Source: Chrysogorgia sp. JL179-B06
Taxonomy: Eukaryota > Cnidaria > Anthozoa > Scleralcyonacea > Chrysogorgiidae
DNA length: 64,000 bases
Direction: 5' to 3'
NCBI GenBank assembly: GCA_035772405.1
Contig: JAYKKM010000080.1
Coordinates: 3,213,501 to 3,277,500 of the forward strand
The position numbers were made by a program, and so were the translations under genes. Each line of letters opens with the position of its first letter. Position 1 is the stretch's first letter. This document shows positions 43,709-55,509 of the stretch, piece by piece. The notes beneath the pieces were generated by a model. That model was not told the DNA's origin. It ran no database searches and worked only from the letters and a program-made list of their open reading frames with translations.

Positions 43709-44344
43709 AGACCAATATATATACTTTATCATATAGCATGGCGAGAAATCGTGGACATGACGGCTCCCTCTTCTAGACTAGTTTACATATCAGCTGCTAA
43801 ATGAGCTTCCGCGCTGTAAACGGTGAATTTACATTTTTTAGCAAAAGCGGATAGCGTGGGTTTCTTGCAACTTGCCGTATTCGCTAATTTAATAACAATG
43901 ACTGTAAAATTATTCGCTTTCATATTCGTTGAGGTAGGGTAGGGTTAATATGCAGGCTGAAAAATGAGTAATTGTATACAGCTCAATAATTATGCTTATT
44001 TGGCTTATAGAAAAGATAAAGATGTCAAATAAATTGAGCATATACAAATGTTGATTTTTGCAGTTGCGCCATTAAAACGAATATAAAATCAAATGATTTT
44101 ACAGTCATTGTCAGTAAGCGATCGAATACAGCAAGTCGCAAGTTGAGTATTAGAACTATTCGCTTTAGCTCAAAGCCCTAATGAATTCACTGTTTACAGC
44201 GGAAGTCTATAATTATGTAAATTAGCTTACAAAAGGCAGAACACATTATGTTGGCGATTTTCTGGTCATGCTTTACTATATATTCACTGCTATTTTTATT
44301 TGAATTGTTCAAATAATGGAAATGGAAAACTTTTAAGCTTGGTA

Positions 44345-45587
44345 TTAAGAGTTGTATTGATATTTTAGCTGATTGTTGTAAACTGCGTGTAATTTAACGA
44401 TAAACCTTTTTGACTAAGTGTTGAATAGTAGAAAGACGTTGTTATCATGGATATCTGAATATTGCGTTGTACAAGAGTGTTGTCGTCATGCAAACAGAAA
44501 ATAAAAAGAGAAAAAGGCATTGATAATTGAGGTAAAAATAAACAAGTGCTGGACTAAAGCGATAATTCTTGTTCTCATATAATGGAAATCGTTGAACTAA
44601 AGTGACAATTCTCGTACAATAAGCATTATCTTATTCGACAGGTGTCCTCTTACACAATGCAGCAAAGTTTCATGTTCATAAAAATACTTAAAAATAACTG
44701 TGATATTTTGGAATATTTACCAGCCGTAAAAGTTAATTTCTTCTGCAATTAAAACGTTATCAACCATAACCCGGCAACAGACCGAATCTGCTAAAACTAT
44801 TTACGTGTAGAATAATCAGATGCTATACATATTACGAATTAAGCCGACAATATGCATAATATAGGAAAATAATAATGGGAACAATGTTGGTTTCTTGAGC
44901 TTATAAATAATTCACTAACAATTCTTGCTTTTAAAGGAAGTTTTTGGTACCTCGTATAGTTTTAATATTATTAAGACGATCTTAAAACAAGACGGACATA
45001 ACATTCGTATCAGTTTCAAATGTTTCCCCAAAACCAGAGGTCAGAATCCTGTTTGCATGTAGCATTGTGGCGTTCGAGGCGTGCTATCTGGAAATTAATT
45101 ATTATCTTAGTGTGATAGATGTTGTATATTTTAAAATATAATGTAAGTTTCTTGTACAGACGTGTAAACAAAAGTCGCATTAGTCCTTATCTGCAGTTTC
45201 TACCGTCGATGTATATATATATTGGGCGGCCATATGGAAAGATTTTTGGGCGAAAGTTTTTATTTTAACATACTGGTTTCGTCTCTGTTTGGATTCCTTC
45301 GTAGTCGTATCGTCGATCAGCGACTTGTAGAGCTTCTATAATTTCACCTTTTCTGTACGGCGGGAATATAAAATGGTCATGTCCATGTATGGAATCATGT
45401 ATCCCACTTGTTTATGCTGAAGCGACTTCCAGTTCATGCATTTCCAATTACGTTGTCGTCAGTTAAGTACAACGCTCAAACGGACACTTAAAGCTATAAG
45501 GTTTCATTAAAGTTTAGTCACTCGTCAAATGTGCATGAAAACAAATAAAGTGACTCCAGCTCCAATAAGATCGTTATTTGTAGCAGA
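44345..45587. other. Upstream region of the intronless GPCR
   Basis: No gene. AT-rich; the 5' flank of the receptor starting at 45588 lies here. TATATATATATTGGGCG at 45212-45228 could be a TATA-like element but nothing fixes the start site. Confidence 0.4.
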
Positions 45588-46550
45588 ATGATTACAGCTC
45601 ACACCATCCTGTTTGTTGTGCAGTGGCTATTTGCTGTTGTGGGTATCATTGGGAATATCTGGGTCATCTACACCATCGTGCGCCACAACACCATTAAAAA
45701 AACCGCCAACAAAATTTTGTTCATCAACTTGGCCATCGCTGATCTGGGAGTGCTAATCGTTCGCAATCCTTTCTTTTTCCTGTTTTATTACTTCGAAAAC
45801 CGGTGGTTTTTCGGCGAGTTTACATGTAGAATCTTGATGCCGTGTTCTTTGATGTTCATGCCTGCGTCCGTTCTAACCCTCGTCGCAATTTCCTACTCGA
45901 GATGTCGCGCAATTATTAACACCAGGCAACTGAAATATTTGTCTACTCGTAAAATTTTGGGCATCGTGATATTCATCTGGGCTTTTGTGTTCATGTTCTA
46001 TCCGATTATCGAAATACCAGTGAGAAGGGTGAACGAAACGGCGGAAAGTTGCTACATGGATATGCCATTATCTGTTTCAAATATTCTTTACGGTTTTGAA
46101 GATTTCTACTTCTTGCTCTCCTTCCTCGTGATAACGGTGATGTTTATAAAAATGCGGAGAACACTGCTTGGCTTTGCAAGAGTCTACAGAGACATAACCC
46201 AGGTGAAAGGCTTGATGAAGAACATCAAGGCTCTTAAGTTGCTCTGGCCTGTTGTGGCCTTGTTGTTTATTACCATGATTCCAATGATGATCGGTCGAAC
46301 CTGGGCGTGGGTAAAAGGTATCGAGAACGACATCCCAATACTCTTCCTTCACATTATCGACGTACTTTTGATCACAAATAGTGCCGCTAATCCCTTCATC
46401 TATATCATCGTTTCAATGGAGTTCCGTCGAAGGATCTTGGAAATTCCATGCGTGCGTTGTTTTCGAATGCTCTGGCTACAAACTCGGCCAAGAAATCTAA
46501 CACAGGACACCTTATTTGAGAGCAATAATGTACATGAAGTAAACGTTTGA
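45588..46550 (+). CDS. Rhodopsin-class (class A) G-protein-coupled receptor, intronless
   Basis: 320 residues with seven hydrophobic segments. A very short N-terminus leads into TM1 (GIIGNIWVIYTIV); TM2 INLAIADLGVL; Cys before TM3 (FTCRILMP) and in ECL2 (AESCYM); TM3 ends AISYSRCRAI, so SRC replaces DRY; TM6 WPVVALLFITMIPMMIG lacks the CWxP Trp; TM7 SAANPFIYIIVSMEFRRR keeps NPxxY and helix 8. A plasma-membrane receptor resembling peptide receptors; ligand unknown. Start at 45588 gives a full TM1. No frameshift. A polyadenylation signal AATAAA lies at 46739. Single-exon receptors are a common cnidarian expansion type. Confidence 0.9.
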   Translation: MITAHTILFVVQWLFAVVGIIGNIWVIYTIVRHNTIKKTANKILFINLAIADLGVLIVRNPFFFLFYYFENRWFFGEFTCRILMPCSLMFMPASVLTLVAISYSRCRAIINTRQLKYLSTRKILGIVIFIWAFVFMFYPIIEIPVRRVNETAESCYMDMPLSVSNILYGFEDFYFLLSFLVITVMFIKMRRTLLGFARVYRDITQVKGLMKNIKALKLLWPVVALLFITMIPMMIGRTWAWVKGIENDIPILFLHIIDVLLITNSAANPFIYIIVSMEFRRRILEIPCVRCFRMLWLQTRPRNLTQDTLFESNNVHEVNV

Positions 46551-46559
46551 TTCGTCAGT

Positions 46560-47400
46560 GCATGCAATAATTTTGGGCAAACTAAGTGTTATACATTTGG
46601 TACAAACTGAGCGTTGTATTCTGATATCATTGAGGTTTCAATGATAAAGTTAGAGTTTATTCTTCAATGAATGAATTAAGTTCGGACAAGTTATGTTTGA
46701 CGTATAGTACTGAGAATCAGTGATAGAATGATAGCTAGAATAAATTCTTCACTGCATTATTAATGAAGTTGTAAAATTATATTTCCAATACGTATAGCAC
46801 CAGGAATCAAAGTTCTGATAAGATGCAATGACAGCCTTCACTGCATATTGTAAAAACAGATTGGTTGAAACAACCAATTTGATAGGTTGTCTCAGACTGA
46901 TAACCAATTTCAATGGTTAAACTAACCAGATATTTTGGTTAAAATGACCTTAGTTTGGTTGTTTCAACCAATCTATTTTTACAGTGCATGAGTAGGTTTA
47001 AGGAGAAATTATTATTAAGTTGCCAGTGTAGCACCGAGGATCATACAATAACAGAATGATAGAAAGAATGTATACTTCTCTGTATTAATAATCTTGTAAA
47101 ATTATGTTTCCTATCGCGTATACCATATGAGCCTTTACTGCATGAATAGGTTTGGACAAATTATTCTAGGTTGCATGTCAGTATAGCATAAATTAATTCG
47201 TTATATAGCCATTAATGAAGTTGTAAAATTATGTTTCCTATCGCGTATAGTACAAAGAATCAAAGTTCATACTTATGATCCAATGGCAGCCTTCACTACA
47301 TGAATATGCTGAGAACAAAATAATAAGTTATGTCAATAGCACCAACGACTGTAGATTCATCATAACTTTTAACTTAAACTACAGTTATTTGTAAAATTAT
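46560..47400. repeat. Degenerate tandem repeats 3' of the GPCR
   Basis: The phrase TTAATGAAGTTGTAAAATTA near 46758 recurs near 47083 and 47211, followed by TTTCC(T/A)AT(C)GCGTATA. Units are of unequal length because of the MITE at 46840-46990. Confidence 0.65.
46843..46989. mobile_element. Palindromic MITE (~145 bp)
   Basis: CACTGCATATTGTAAAAACAG...ATTGGTTGAAACAACCA is mirrored by TGGTTGTTTCAACCAAT...CTATTTTTACAGTGCATG. Multiple internal TTGGTT/AACCAA motifs make it highly foldable. Confidence 0.8.
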
Positions 47401-47469
47401 ATCGTAACTATAACATAAAGTTGTAGTTTTCAGGAAAGGTAGAGTAAACACTAATCAAACTAAGCATGT

Positions 47470-47590
47470 AATATTTAACAATTATTCACCGAAGTGGAAG
47501 TGAATAGTGGTGGATATTTACCGAGACGCGAAGCGTCGAGGTAAATATCCACCACTATTCACTGACACTGAGGTGAATAATTGTTTTAGC
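47470..47590. repeat. Long hairpin (~50-bp arms)
   Basis: CAATTATTCACC...GTGAATAGTGGTGGATATTT pairs with AAATATCCACCACTATTCAC...GGTGAATAATTG; loop CGAGACGCGAAGCGTCG also self-pairs. A shorter relative is at 36875-36930. Confidence 0.85.
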
Positions 47591-48604
47591 ATATACCAAA
47601 ACAAATTGATAAAAATTAGGTAAATTTGGTTAGTTTCATTATAATTTAGCCAGGAATTGTTGCGAAACGCAAGGCAAAACTAAATTCTCCCAAGGTGGCA
47701 ACTCCATATATGGAGTTGTTTATCAGTTTTGACCTGCTGACAGCCCGGTCATTTTGAAAACCTTTCGAAGCTCGTTTCGAAGTTGGATCACAGTAAGGCA
47801 AAAGACCACTGGATTTTAGCCCAAAGGAAATATTTTAATACTGTAAATGGGAAAACCTTAGGACAAAGGATAGCTAATGAATTCTGGGTGAGTAAACGAG
47901 TTGTTCTTTGCAAAAGATGAGTTATATAAGCGTTTTTATTTTTGATGTGTTTAGTCGTTGAATTTCCTTTAATTTACAAAGAATTTCTGTGGGTGTTTAC
48001 TGTTATAAAATCGGTAGTATGTTTCCCTGGTCATAACCAGGTCATTTGTTTAGTATTCAGTTCATTACTCGCCAGTTTCTTTGGCAGTGTATCGCGGCAA
48101 TCTTTACGGCCGATACCGTAAATTATTTAAGTTTTGCCCAATTTTTGTTGTAACTGAAATTATTTTTAATGTTTGTAAATGTTATTAAATTCTATATGAA
48201 AGGCAATTCAAATTGTCTCATAAACTATATAAAGGAGAATATCGATATATGAACTATACGGAGTACACTTTTCTAAAGAAAACTGACAACAGTCAGTTCG
48301 TTCAATCGAGTTTGTTTTTGGAGCACATTTATTTCGTTGTTCTGCGGGTTTTTGAGCACTTTCTATTATCTTTTTGCAACTTGTTTTTCGTAAATATTAC
48401 GTAAAATAATTTCCCTGCATACAGTAATTGTTTTCTACCTTCTTGCTTTTACCAATTTCTTGCATTACGTAAAAAGAAAAGTCGTTCAAGAGAAGGACAC
48501 CATCTTGTTTTGCGAAACAGTGAATAGTGCAGGATATCCCGAGCTAGAGGAACCAATCAGATTGCACGAAAAGCACTATTCACTGTTTTGGTATATGCTA
48601 AAGG
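47581..48604. mobile_element. ~1-kb element with 19-bp terminal repeats
   Basis: TTTAGCATATACCAAAACA near 47583 and TGTTTTGGTATATGCTAAA near 48583-48601. The right end also has CAGTGAATAGTGC / GCACTATTCACTG. No gene recognised inside. Confidence 0.55.
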
Positions 48605-50030
48605 TTCTTATTTGTTGAAAAGGTTCTTAGAAAGGTTTTTAATTATTTTACCAAGCAAAAATATTGAAACCACGTGTAGCAATGTAATTGTAATTTGTAG
48701 TAACAGGGGTTTGATGTCAAAACATCACCTTAGTTCAATAAAATGTGTATCCAAAATGTTTACTGTAGTTTATATGATCGGGATGTCGGCGTTTGATATG
48801 GCTCGGATTTCTGTTAGTTATATGTTGTCATTTGCTGAAGCAACTAATGATGATAGCTATGAGAACATAAACGAGATTAAGGAAAGCCATGAAAATTGCT
48901 GTTCAACAAATCCTTCGTTCAATTTAGTATTCTATTCGATAATTTGTTTGCTAATATATTTTTTCTGGCTTGTAGTATAGTTGTATACTATACTGCATGT
49001 AAGCTGAACTTTACAAACCTACTTTTAGCCAAGTTCTATGTGATTTATTCAAAGACAGTTGGAAAAAGCATCAGGCTCAATCTGCAGACAGTAGTTACAA
49101 TATTATAATAATAGATCTTGTGGAGCAAGTGTTTAAGAAATGTGGTGTTGTAAAAGTTCTAGTTAACCACAAACTGGACCAAATGTCCTTCCAAATAGGC
49201 TCATCTTTTGGGATGATTTTCAGAGCCGAATAATTAATAACAGTAATAACAGTGAGAGAACGTCTTTTATCTTATTCAGACTGATGGATTTTCGAATCTT
49301 TCCATAAACAGATAACACACAAAAAAGTTCTATTCCTCTATCAATCAATTATCAATACAAAATTTCGTTCTTGCCACCTCCTGGAACGTACGCTGAGAGC
49401 AGTCTATAGAACAAAGACGGGATCATGAAAAACTAATCAATCGAGCTCCAGGACATTGCTATTCTGATGTACAAGGTAAAAAAATAAACTTTTACCTAGC
49501 TGTGTAGTTAATTTTAATTAATTTTAAAAGTTCGTGTACATCATCACTGTGCGAATTAGTTGGATAGTCATTGTAGTCAATCGAGATATGCAATCTTTTT
49601 GTTCGTCTTTGTGCAATTTTGTGCACGGTACACGGTCACTGAACCTATTGTATTTTAGTATAATGAACCAATCATCCAATAGAATCGTTTGGGTTTAATC
49701 GCTCAACCGTGTTGTTTAAATATTAATAAACCTAAAACAAAGGATGTGCATGGTGTAAGGTACGGTTCAACATCAAATCGTAGCTCATTATAGTCGCTTT
49801 GAAGTTTGCCGAGTTTCCAGACCATATCTCGATTGACTATTAGCCCACGTTAAGCTCTGTATGTACTTTTGGACGAATTTTTTCTTCGAGCAGATGAAGG
49901 TCACAGCATGCTGTAGCCAATAAAATAAATCATTAAATGAAAGTTTCTGCTCTTGACCAGTCAACGACGAAATGCAGAATCTGGACTGAATTGGTGCGGC
50001 GAGATCAGAGGAAAGCGCGCTCTACACCAG
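48605..50030. other. Non-coding stretch
   Basis: A 130-codon frame at 48588-48980 has no family signature and begins inside a repeat. At 49570-49590 and 49823-49843 GTAGTCAATCGAGATATG and its inverse mark a ~280-bp MITE-like unit. Confidence 0.4.
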
Positions 50031-50049
50031 AGGTTCGTCCAATGATCTC

Positions 50050-50930
50050 AAAAATAGGACTGGATTGAGCTTTCTATTGTATCTGATCAGCTGATTTTGA
50101 AGCCTGCAGATTTGCATAATGTAAATTGACGAGAGATCAATAGAAGCTCCGAGTTTGCAAGCAAATCAAACTGTTACACTCGCGAAATAGGTTTACGGTG
50201 TCTGGCCAAAATATAGTTTCTTTGTTAACATTAAATGCATAAAATCTTGAACCGAATTTGATGTCTCATATTAGGCTTCTCTCACTGGATAATTAGGGAC
50301 TTTAAGATCTACGACGGCAACCTAGGACGGCGACGGCAGTAAAAGCAATACAAATTTTAGCATTTGAATGAAACCACGGTCGATTGACTAGCGTGGTTTG
50401 ACACTCCAAGCTTGTTTTATGATCTCCAAAACGCTTCAATATTCCTAAAACGATTATAGTGTCTGTGTTTAAGTCAGTCTTAAGTCACATCTCTCATCTC
50501 TCCGCGAGTTACCGTCGTCCTAAAGACGTGAAAATGCTCTCAGTGGCGTTGTAAACAGAACGAGAACGGCGTTGAAATTACTCTTGGGAATAAAAATTAT
50601 TCATTCTTATTGTTTCGCATGAAGATTATTTTGTTTGAACGACGTCCTAGGTTGCCGTCGTAGATCTTAAAGTCCCTATTATAGAGCCAACGGCGGCCAT
50701 TACTAAGGGACCAAAGTCGCAGTAAATCTGTAGGTAGGCCATGAATCGTTATACCCAGTAATTTGAAAAAATGTCTTCTGGTCCTCTTTATAGTAAAATT
50801 ATTTTATTTTGTCAATGGTAAGAGCACGTAATCCAACAAAAACCTCAGTCATAGGATCCTCAGTTGGTCCCTTAGTAATGGCGGACTTCCGGCTTCATTT
50901 TCTGAACAATAGTTGCTCGATCCAGTCTTG
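50050..50930. repeat. Dispersed repeat B, copy 1, holding an insertion
   Basis: 50056-50295 plus 50690-50930 match 60190-60680 in reverse orientation (for example GGTCCCTTAGTAATGGCGGA, CCAAAGTCGCAGTAAATCTG). The segment 50296-50676 is missing from the other copy. Confidence 0.8.
50296..50676. mobile_element. MITE with GGGACTTTAAGATCTACGAC ends
   Basis: 381 bp with a TIR of more than 30 bp (CTACGACGGCAACCTAGGAC). The related empty site at 60420-60430 (reverse strand) lacks it. Flanks are TTA / TATTA, so the duplication is TA or slightly longer. Confidence 0.8.
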
Positions 50931-51114
50931 TTTCGAGCTCAGTGGGTTGGTCTCGCTCGTTCGCCCTCCCACTCATCCGCCCCATTCTCCTTACGAGTGC
51001 AGACAAAGCTCTGGCACCCAACGCCACGCGGACAAAAGTCAAATCAAGTTGTCAACACAAGGAAATGTTTTATTTGCACGTTTGAGTGCATCGCTTAAAA
51101 TGCCAACGTGTAGT

Positions 51115-51835
51115 TGAGAAAAGTTACGTAGCAACGCCACGTAGCAACGTCACGTAGCAACGCCTCTTTAACAGGTAAATATCCATTTTTCTTTGCTTTA
51201 TTGATAATTTAATGATATTATTTTATAAAAGAAATAAAAAACTTTATCGAGTTATAATGGCATTCGAGAAGGGCATGTTGTAAAACATGGACTGGACTGT
51301 ACTGGACTGGACTGGACTGATAAAACATGGACTGATAAAACATGGACTGATAAAACATGGACTGATAAAACATGGACTGATAAAACATGGACTGATAAAA
51401 CATGGACTGATAAAACATGGACTGATAAAACATGGACTGGTAAAACATAGACTGATAAAACATGGACTGATAAAACATGGACTGGTAAAACATGGAGGGT
51501 TAGGATCTTTGTTGTTTTGGGGTTAGCGATTATTTGTTAATGTAGACATCATACATTCACAGCTACACGTCACATGTTTTACCAGTCCATGTTTTATCAG
51601 TCCATGTTTTACCAGTCCATGTTTTATCCGTCCGTGTTTTATCAGTCCATGTTTTATCTGTCCATGTTTTATCAGTCCATGTTTTATCAGTCCAGCCCAG
51701 TCCAGTCCAATCCAGTACAGTGGAGTCCATGTTTTACAACATGCCTTCGAGAAGCTAGCGAAACACTTGGTTATCTCATCGTGTTTTACACGCATCTCTC
51801 GTAATCACACGTTTTTTATTTTGACTAATAATTTA
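51115..51835. repeat. Partial copy of the 36.3-37.5-kb foldback, split by an insertion
   Basis: Left part 51160-51271 (ATTTTATAAAAGAAATAAAA, CGAGTTATAATGGCATTCGAG) and right part 51746-51830 (CGAGAAGCTAGCGAAACACT ... CGTAATCACACG) together match 37270-37450. Confidence 0.7.
51272..51745. mobile_element. Foldback with 15-bp units and a 9-bp target duplication (MULE-like)
   Basis: TIR GGCATGTTGTAAAACATGG at both ends; TTCGAGAAG at 51263-51271 and 51746-51754. The left arm has about 14 units of ACTGATAAAACATGG, the right arm about eight inverse units (CCATGTTTTATCAGT). 9-bp duplications are typical of Mutator-like elements. No transposase. Confidence 0.85.
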
Positions 51836-51849
51836 TTAGTATATATTTT

Positions 51850-52500
51850 TCATTTCTTAATAATAATTTATTAGTCTTACTTATGTATTTTTCGACACAT
51901 TGAGGTTCTCATGTTTAAATGATTAGTATAGGTTATCATAACGAGTGCAATTAAAGATTTACACTACGAGTAATATTTGAAAATGGTGCCGAAATTCTAC
52001 GAGCCGTTAGGAGAATGAAATTTGAACAATTCTCAAATATCACGAGCAAAATCATATCATTACTTATTCATTATGATGCATGATAAAATTACGTTGTTGT
52101 CCAACTAGTCAAAACTTGTCAAAACTGTTAGCCATACAACCACAAACAATAATTAGAATGTTCTTTCAAAGAAGCCAATTCATTTTTCCACAACAAAATC
52201 TATTGGAAATTACTAAACACAACCAAAACGTCAAATTTATTTACTAAATATTTACTTAAGTGTACTTACAATTACTGAACGAATTACGAGTCCTTAATCA
52301 CGCCTTTAAATAACGCCTTTAAAAACGTCTTTTTCCGATTAAACAATGAAAAGTTTCACAAGGAATGTTCTCTGCATTAATATTAAAATGTTTTGATAGA
52401 ATTTTGAATTACTAGGAAAAAACAAGCCCTAAGAAATTATTCAAAACAAATCGAATACAAATGGCAGCCATGTTGAGTTTTGTTACTTAAAGGTAATTGC
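51850..52500. other. Non-coding AT-rich stretch
   Basis: No feature supported beyond two TAATAATTTATTAGT phrases near 51825 and 51862. Confidence 0.4.
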
Positions 52501-52506
52501 ACTTAA

Positions 52507-52970
52507 GTGCACTGCGATGAAAATTCACCCCCGTCTTTTAGATTTTCTTCAGCATATAGAATAGTATTTCAGGGTCGAAAATGATCATCGATGTAAAAAA
52601 AATAATAAAAAATGGTACTTGGAAGTAAGTATTTTGAGCTCTGAAATCACTATTATTTAGGCCACCATTACTAAAAACGTGTTCCAAGTGAGCCCGCAAT
52701 TTCAAAAGGTAATATTGTTTGTGACGTCAGATTCTTAATGCTACGCCTGAATTTCAGTCGAGGTTACTTGTTTTCTTGTTTTCTTCGAGAAGTAGATGAA
52801 ATGTTCAGCCTTTCAGACGAAGAATTTGAAAAAACGACCTTGATTTACTTGAAGAATTAGCCACGCGGAGTCTTCGCATTGAGAATCTGACGTCACTTCG
52901 TTACGCTGGTCAAGAACATGAACGATTAATGGCGGACATAACAACTCCAGATTCGGAGTCAGAAAAATAA
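52507..52970 (+). mobile_element. TTAA-type element C, copy 1 (5' part with short coding segment)
   Basis: Begins after TTAA at 52503-52506 and matches 58790-59125 over about 330 bp. It contains MFSLSDEEFEK at 52801 and, after a one-base shift, EELATRSLRIENLTSLRYAG then a stop at about 52970. The protein is acidic and Ser-rich at its end (TPDSESEK). The shared sequence also covers GTTTGTGACGTCAGATTCT. The right terminus is missing here. Confidence 0.55.
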
Positions 52971-52974
52971 TACT

Positions 52975-53850
52975 TGCCAGTACAATTAACGAAATAACAG
53001 TTTTAATGTGAACCGAAGTCAATCGATAAAGTATAGTCCTCCGGCATAGATTGCGGTTGATGGCATTTTTTGTTAAGGTAACCTTGCCACATCGCTTTTA
53101 ATACCAGTTGTCTCAAAGGCGAGTGGGTTACCACCTGTGATTTGAGATTTTAAGGCTTTTCCGTATGGGCTTCGCGTCCGATAAAAAGTTCCAAGCGGGA
53201 TTTCTCCTGTTGCTATGCAGCGCATTAATATATATTGGCTATACCTTGAAACTGCCAGCCAATGAATACGCGTCAATGTCCCGACGTTCCTTCGAAGTTC
53301 ACAATCACAAGAAACACAATATGGAGAAAGAATGATATCGTATCAGAAAAAAGCAATTATATGTTAGGTTTTTTGCAACTTTACTATGTCTAATAGTTAA
53401 ATTATGTACATCAGTACATGTTTGTCGATATAACTTCGAGATTTTCGTCAGAAGCGTATCACCTTCAGTTTCAGTAGGTAAACTAACGGTCTGCATACCG
53501 ATGATATAAGGTGGAACTTTGGAACAATCTACCGTCTTCGATCCGTTTACTATCGTCAGTTTCTTCTTTCAGATCTGCTCCTGGCTTCATCAACCTTCCG
53601 TCAATGCTGCTATTAACATTTAAAAATATTTACTGAGTCATTTTTATGATAATTTTACACTGTATATACTATTATAGTACTTATTAAATTTTATTTTCGA
53701 AAATTTACATTGCTGGGTGTATGTATACCCGTTGTACATTTGTTTTATATTTTTATCTTTGTACTGAAACCATTTAAATAAATAAAGAAAATATTTGCTC
53801 GCGAATAGGAATTTTAGTCTTCCGTCATGTTACTGTTTAGATAACGACTA
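52975..53850. other. Non-coding stretch
   Basis: No gene or clear repeat supported. Short frames on the minus strand (53073-53276) have no recognisable features. Confidence 0.4.
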
Positions 53851-54192
53851 ATGTCCTGTCATCGTCTTCCACGAGGGGGGTAACCCCGGGCTGACCCCGG
53901 GCAATCCCGGGGAATGCAACAAAGGCAATGACAAAGTTTGAAATTTACCCGGGGGTGTTAACGATTGATAGCATTACTTCCCCTGGGTGACCTTTGATGT
54001 CACCAGAAGCATTCAGTAGATATTTCATACAGATGCCAAATCTCCCAGCCATCTTAGCTTGTATCTCTTCAATACTAATATTTTTAAAAATAGCAAGGAA
54101 GTTAAAGAATCTCTGTTATTTTTTGTACCGAATCTTTGCATCATTGTTCTAAGTAAGCATCATTGTTCGAGTTTGCACATGTTCCTTTAATA

Positions 54193-54450
54193 TGTAGCGT
54201 ACCGAATATATCACACACTTCGAGGCTTTCAGTCAGAACTCCTTTATTGCTTTAATTTAGTTTCTTATATACCCTAGGCCCGAATTGGGCGTTACATGTC
54301 GATAACTAAATATAGTGGTATAATATCTACAGTACGTAAAGGAAGGGTGTTATAATTAGGTAGGGCGCTAGGGGAAAGGGAGCGTCTACAGCTATTTATA
54401 TAAAGTCGCTAAATCTAATTACTCTAATTAACTAATTCACATTCGTTACA
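54193..54450 (-). mobile_element. LTR of a Ty3/gypsy element (3' LTR)
   Basis: On the minus strand it starts TGTAACGAATG and ends CGGTACGCTACA (TG...CA), 258 bp. It has TATATAAG near 54272 and AATAAAGG near 54245 as promoter and polyadenylation signals, and is preceded by the purine tract GGAGGAGAATGG. It follows the integrase relic at the expected place. Confidence 0.7.
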
Positions 54451-54478
54451 CCATTCTCCTCCTTTATATTCTCGTCCC

Positions 54479-54509
<31 letters not shown>

Positions 54510-54567
54510 AATATATTTATATGAAAACATTAATCAAAAAGCTATATACATGTACAATAAACCAAAA

Positions 54568-55165
54568 CTAATAACCATAACGATCAGGGGGTCGTATTTG
54601 CTGTCTAAGTCTGGCAGGCCTTATCCGCGGGATCTCCAATTGTTGAGGCGCAACATCAACCACCTGAAACTCTCCTATTTCTCGGGTTGGGAAAACGAGT
54701 TCGCCCAGTTGAAATGGGTTATAACTTAACCTGAGATTGTCATGGTGTACAACAATCTCTTTGCCGGCCTTCGATCTGATTTTGTAGTTGACCCCTAACC
54801 GTTTTATGATCTTATAAGAACACCTATCCAACGCATCCAAAAAAACGAGCTAGACACAATTATGAGACAAACACCTGGCGGCCGTTTCATGAGGGGCAAA
54901 CGGTCATGTTAAAAAGACCTAAAGGCTGGAAGTTCGGAAATAAGTGGGTGGGACCTTTTGCTATTTGTCGAACATCTCGGAAGACCGATCTAACCGAGTT
55001 AAGATAATCACTTCGTGTACAAGGGTTCGATAAGGGTATTCCAAGTTCTAACTCTACTGGAAGGCGATCAGGAGCACGGTCGAAGACAACTTCATAAGGG
55101 CTAACTCCTAACGAATCATGTCTGCTTGTGTTGTAAGCAAATGTAATGCTATACAACCACATAGG
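54568..55165 (-). pseudogene. Ty3/gypsy integrase C-terminal relic with a micro-inversion
   Basis: The minus strand reads WLYSITFAYNTSRHDSLGVS and APDRLPVELELGIPLSNPCT (end of the integrase core and following region), then, after a gap, YKIIKRLGVNYKIRSKAGK and VVHHDNLR, the C-terminal domain. The stretch between, about 54885-54955, encodes VMLKRPKGWKFGNKWVGPF (GPF/Y-type module) on the plus strand, so it is inverted relative to its neighbours. Frameshifted and truncated at about 55170; not functional. Confidence 0.75.
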
Positions 55166-55509
55166 ATGCTAATTTTCGTCTTTTCAAAACACTAAAAATT
55201 AATATGCTTGTCAAATGAATATAAATATCAATTCGGAGAAAGGAGGAGAATCTTTGAGTTGGATAGACAAATAAATTCTGTGAAATTGCTTTATATTAAA
55301 CACCTTTTTAACCTGAGCCTGAGGTCAAGAAATCCAGCGGTATTCAGTGTCAAATCATCCACATTCCCACCTCCCCCCCCCCCCCGTTTCATTAGTTATG
55401 AAATCACTGAATATTTCCTGGGTCCGGGGATAGACTTTTCTTTCAATTCCACTGCATTCCACCATATTTACCCGCCCCTGGGTTACCCGGGAAGACGATG
55501 ATAGGTGCA

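Noticed and set aside
48588..48980. 130-codon open frame with hydrophobic C-terminus
   Set aside because: Starts within the terminal repeat of an element, has no recognisable motif, and low-complexity AT-rich codons.
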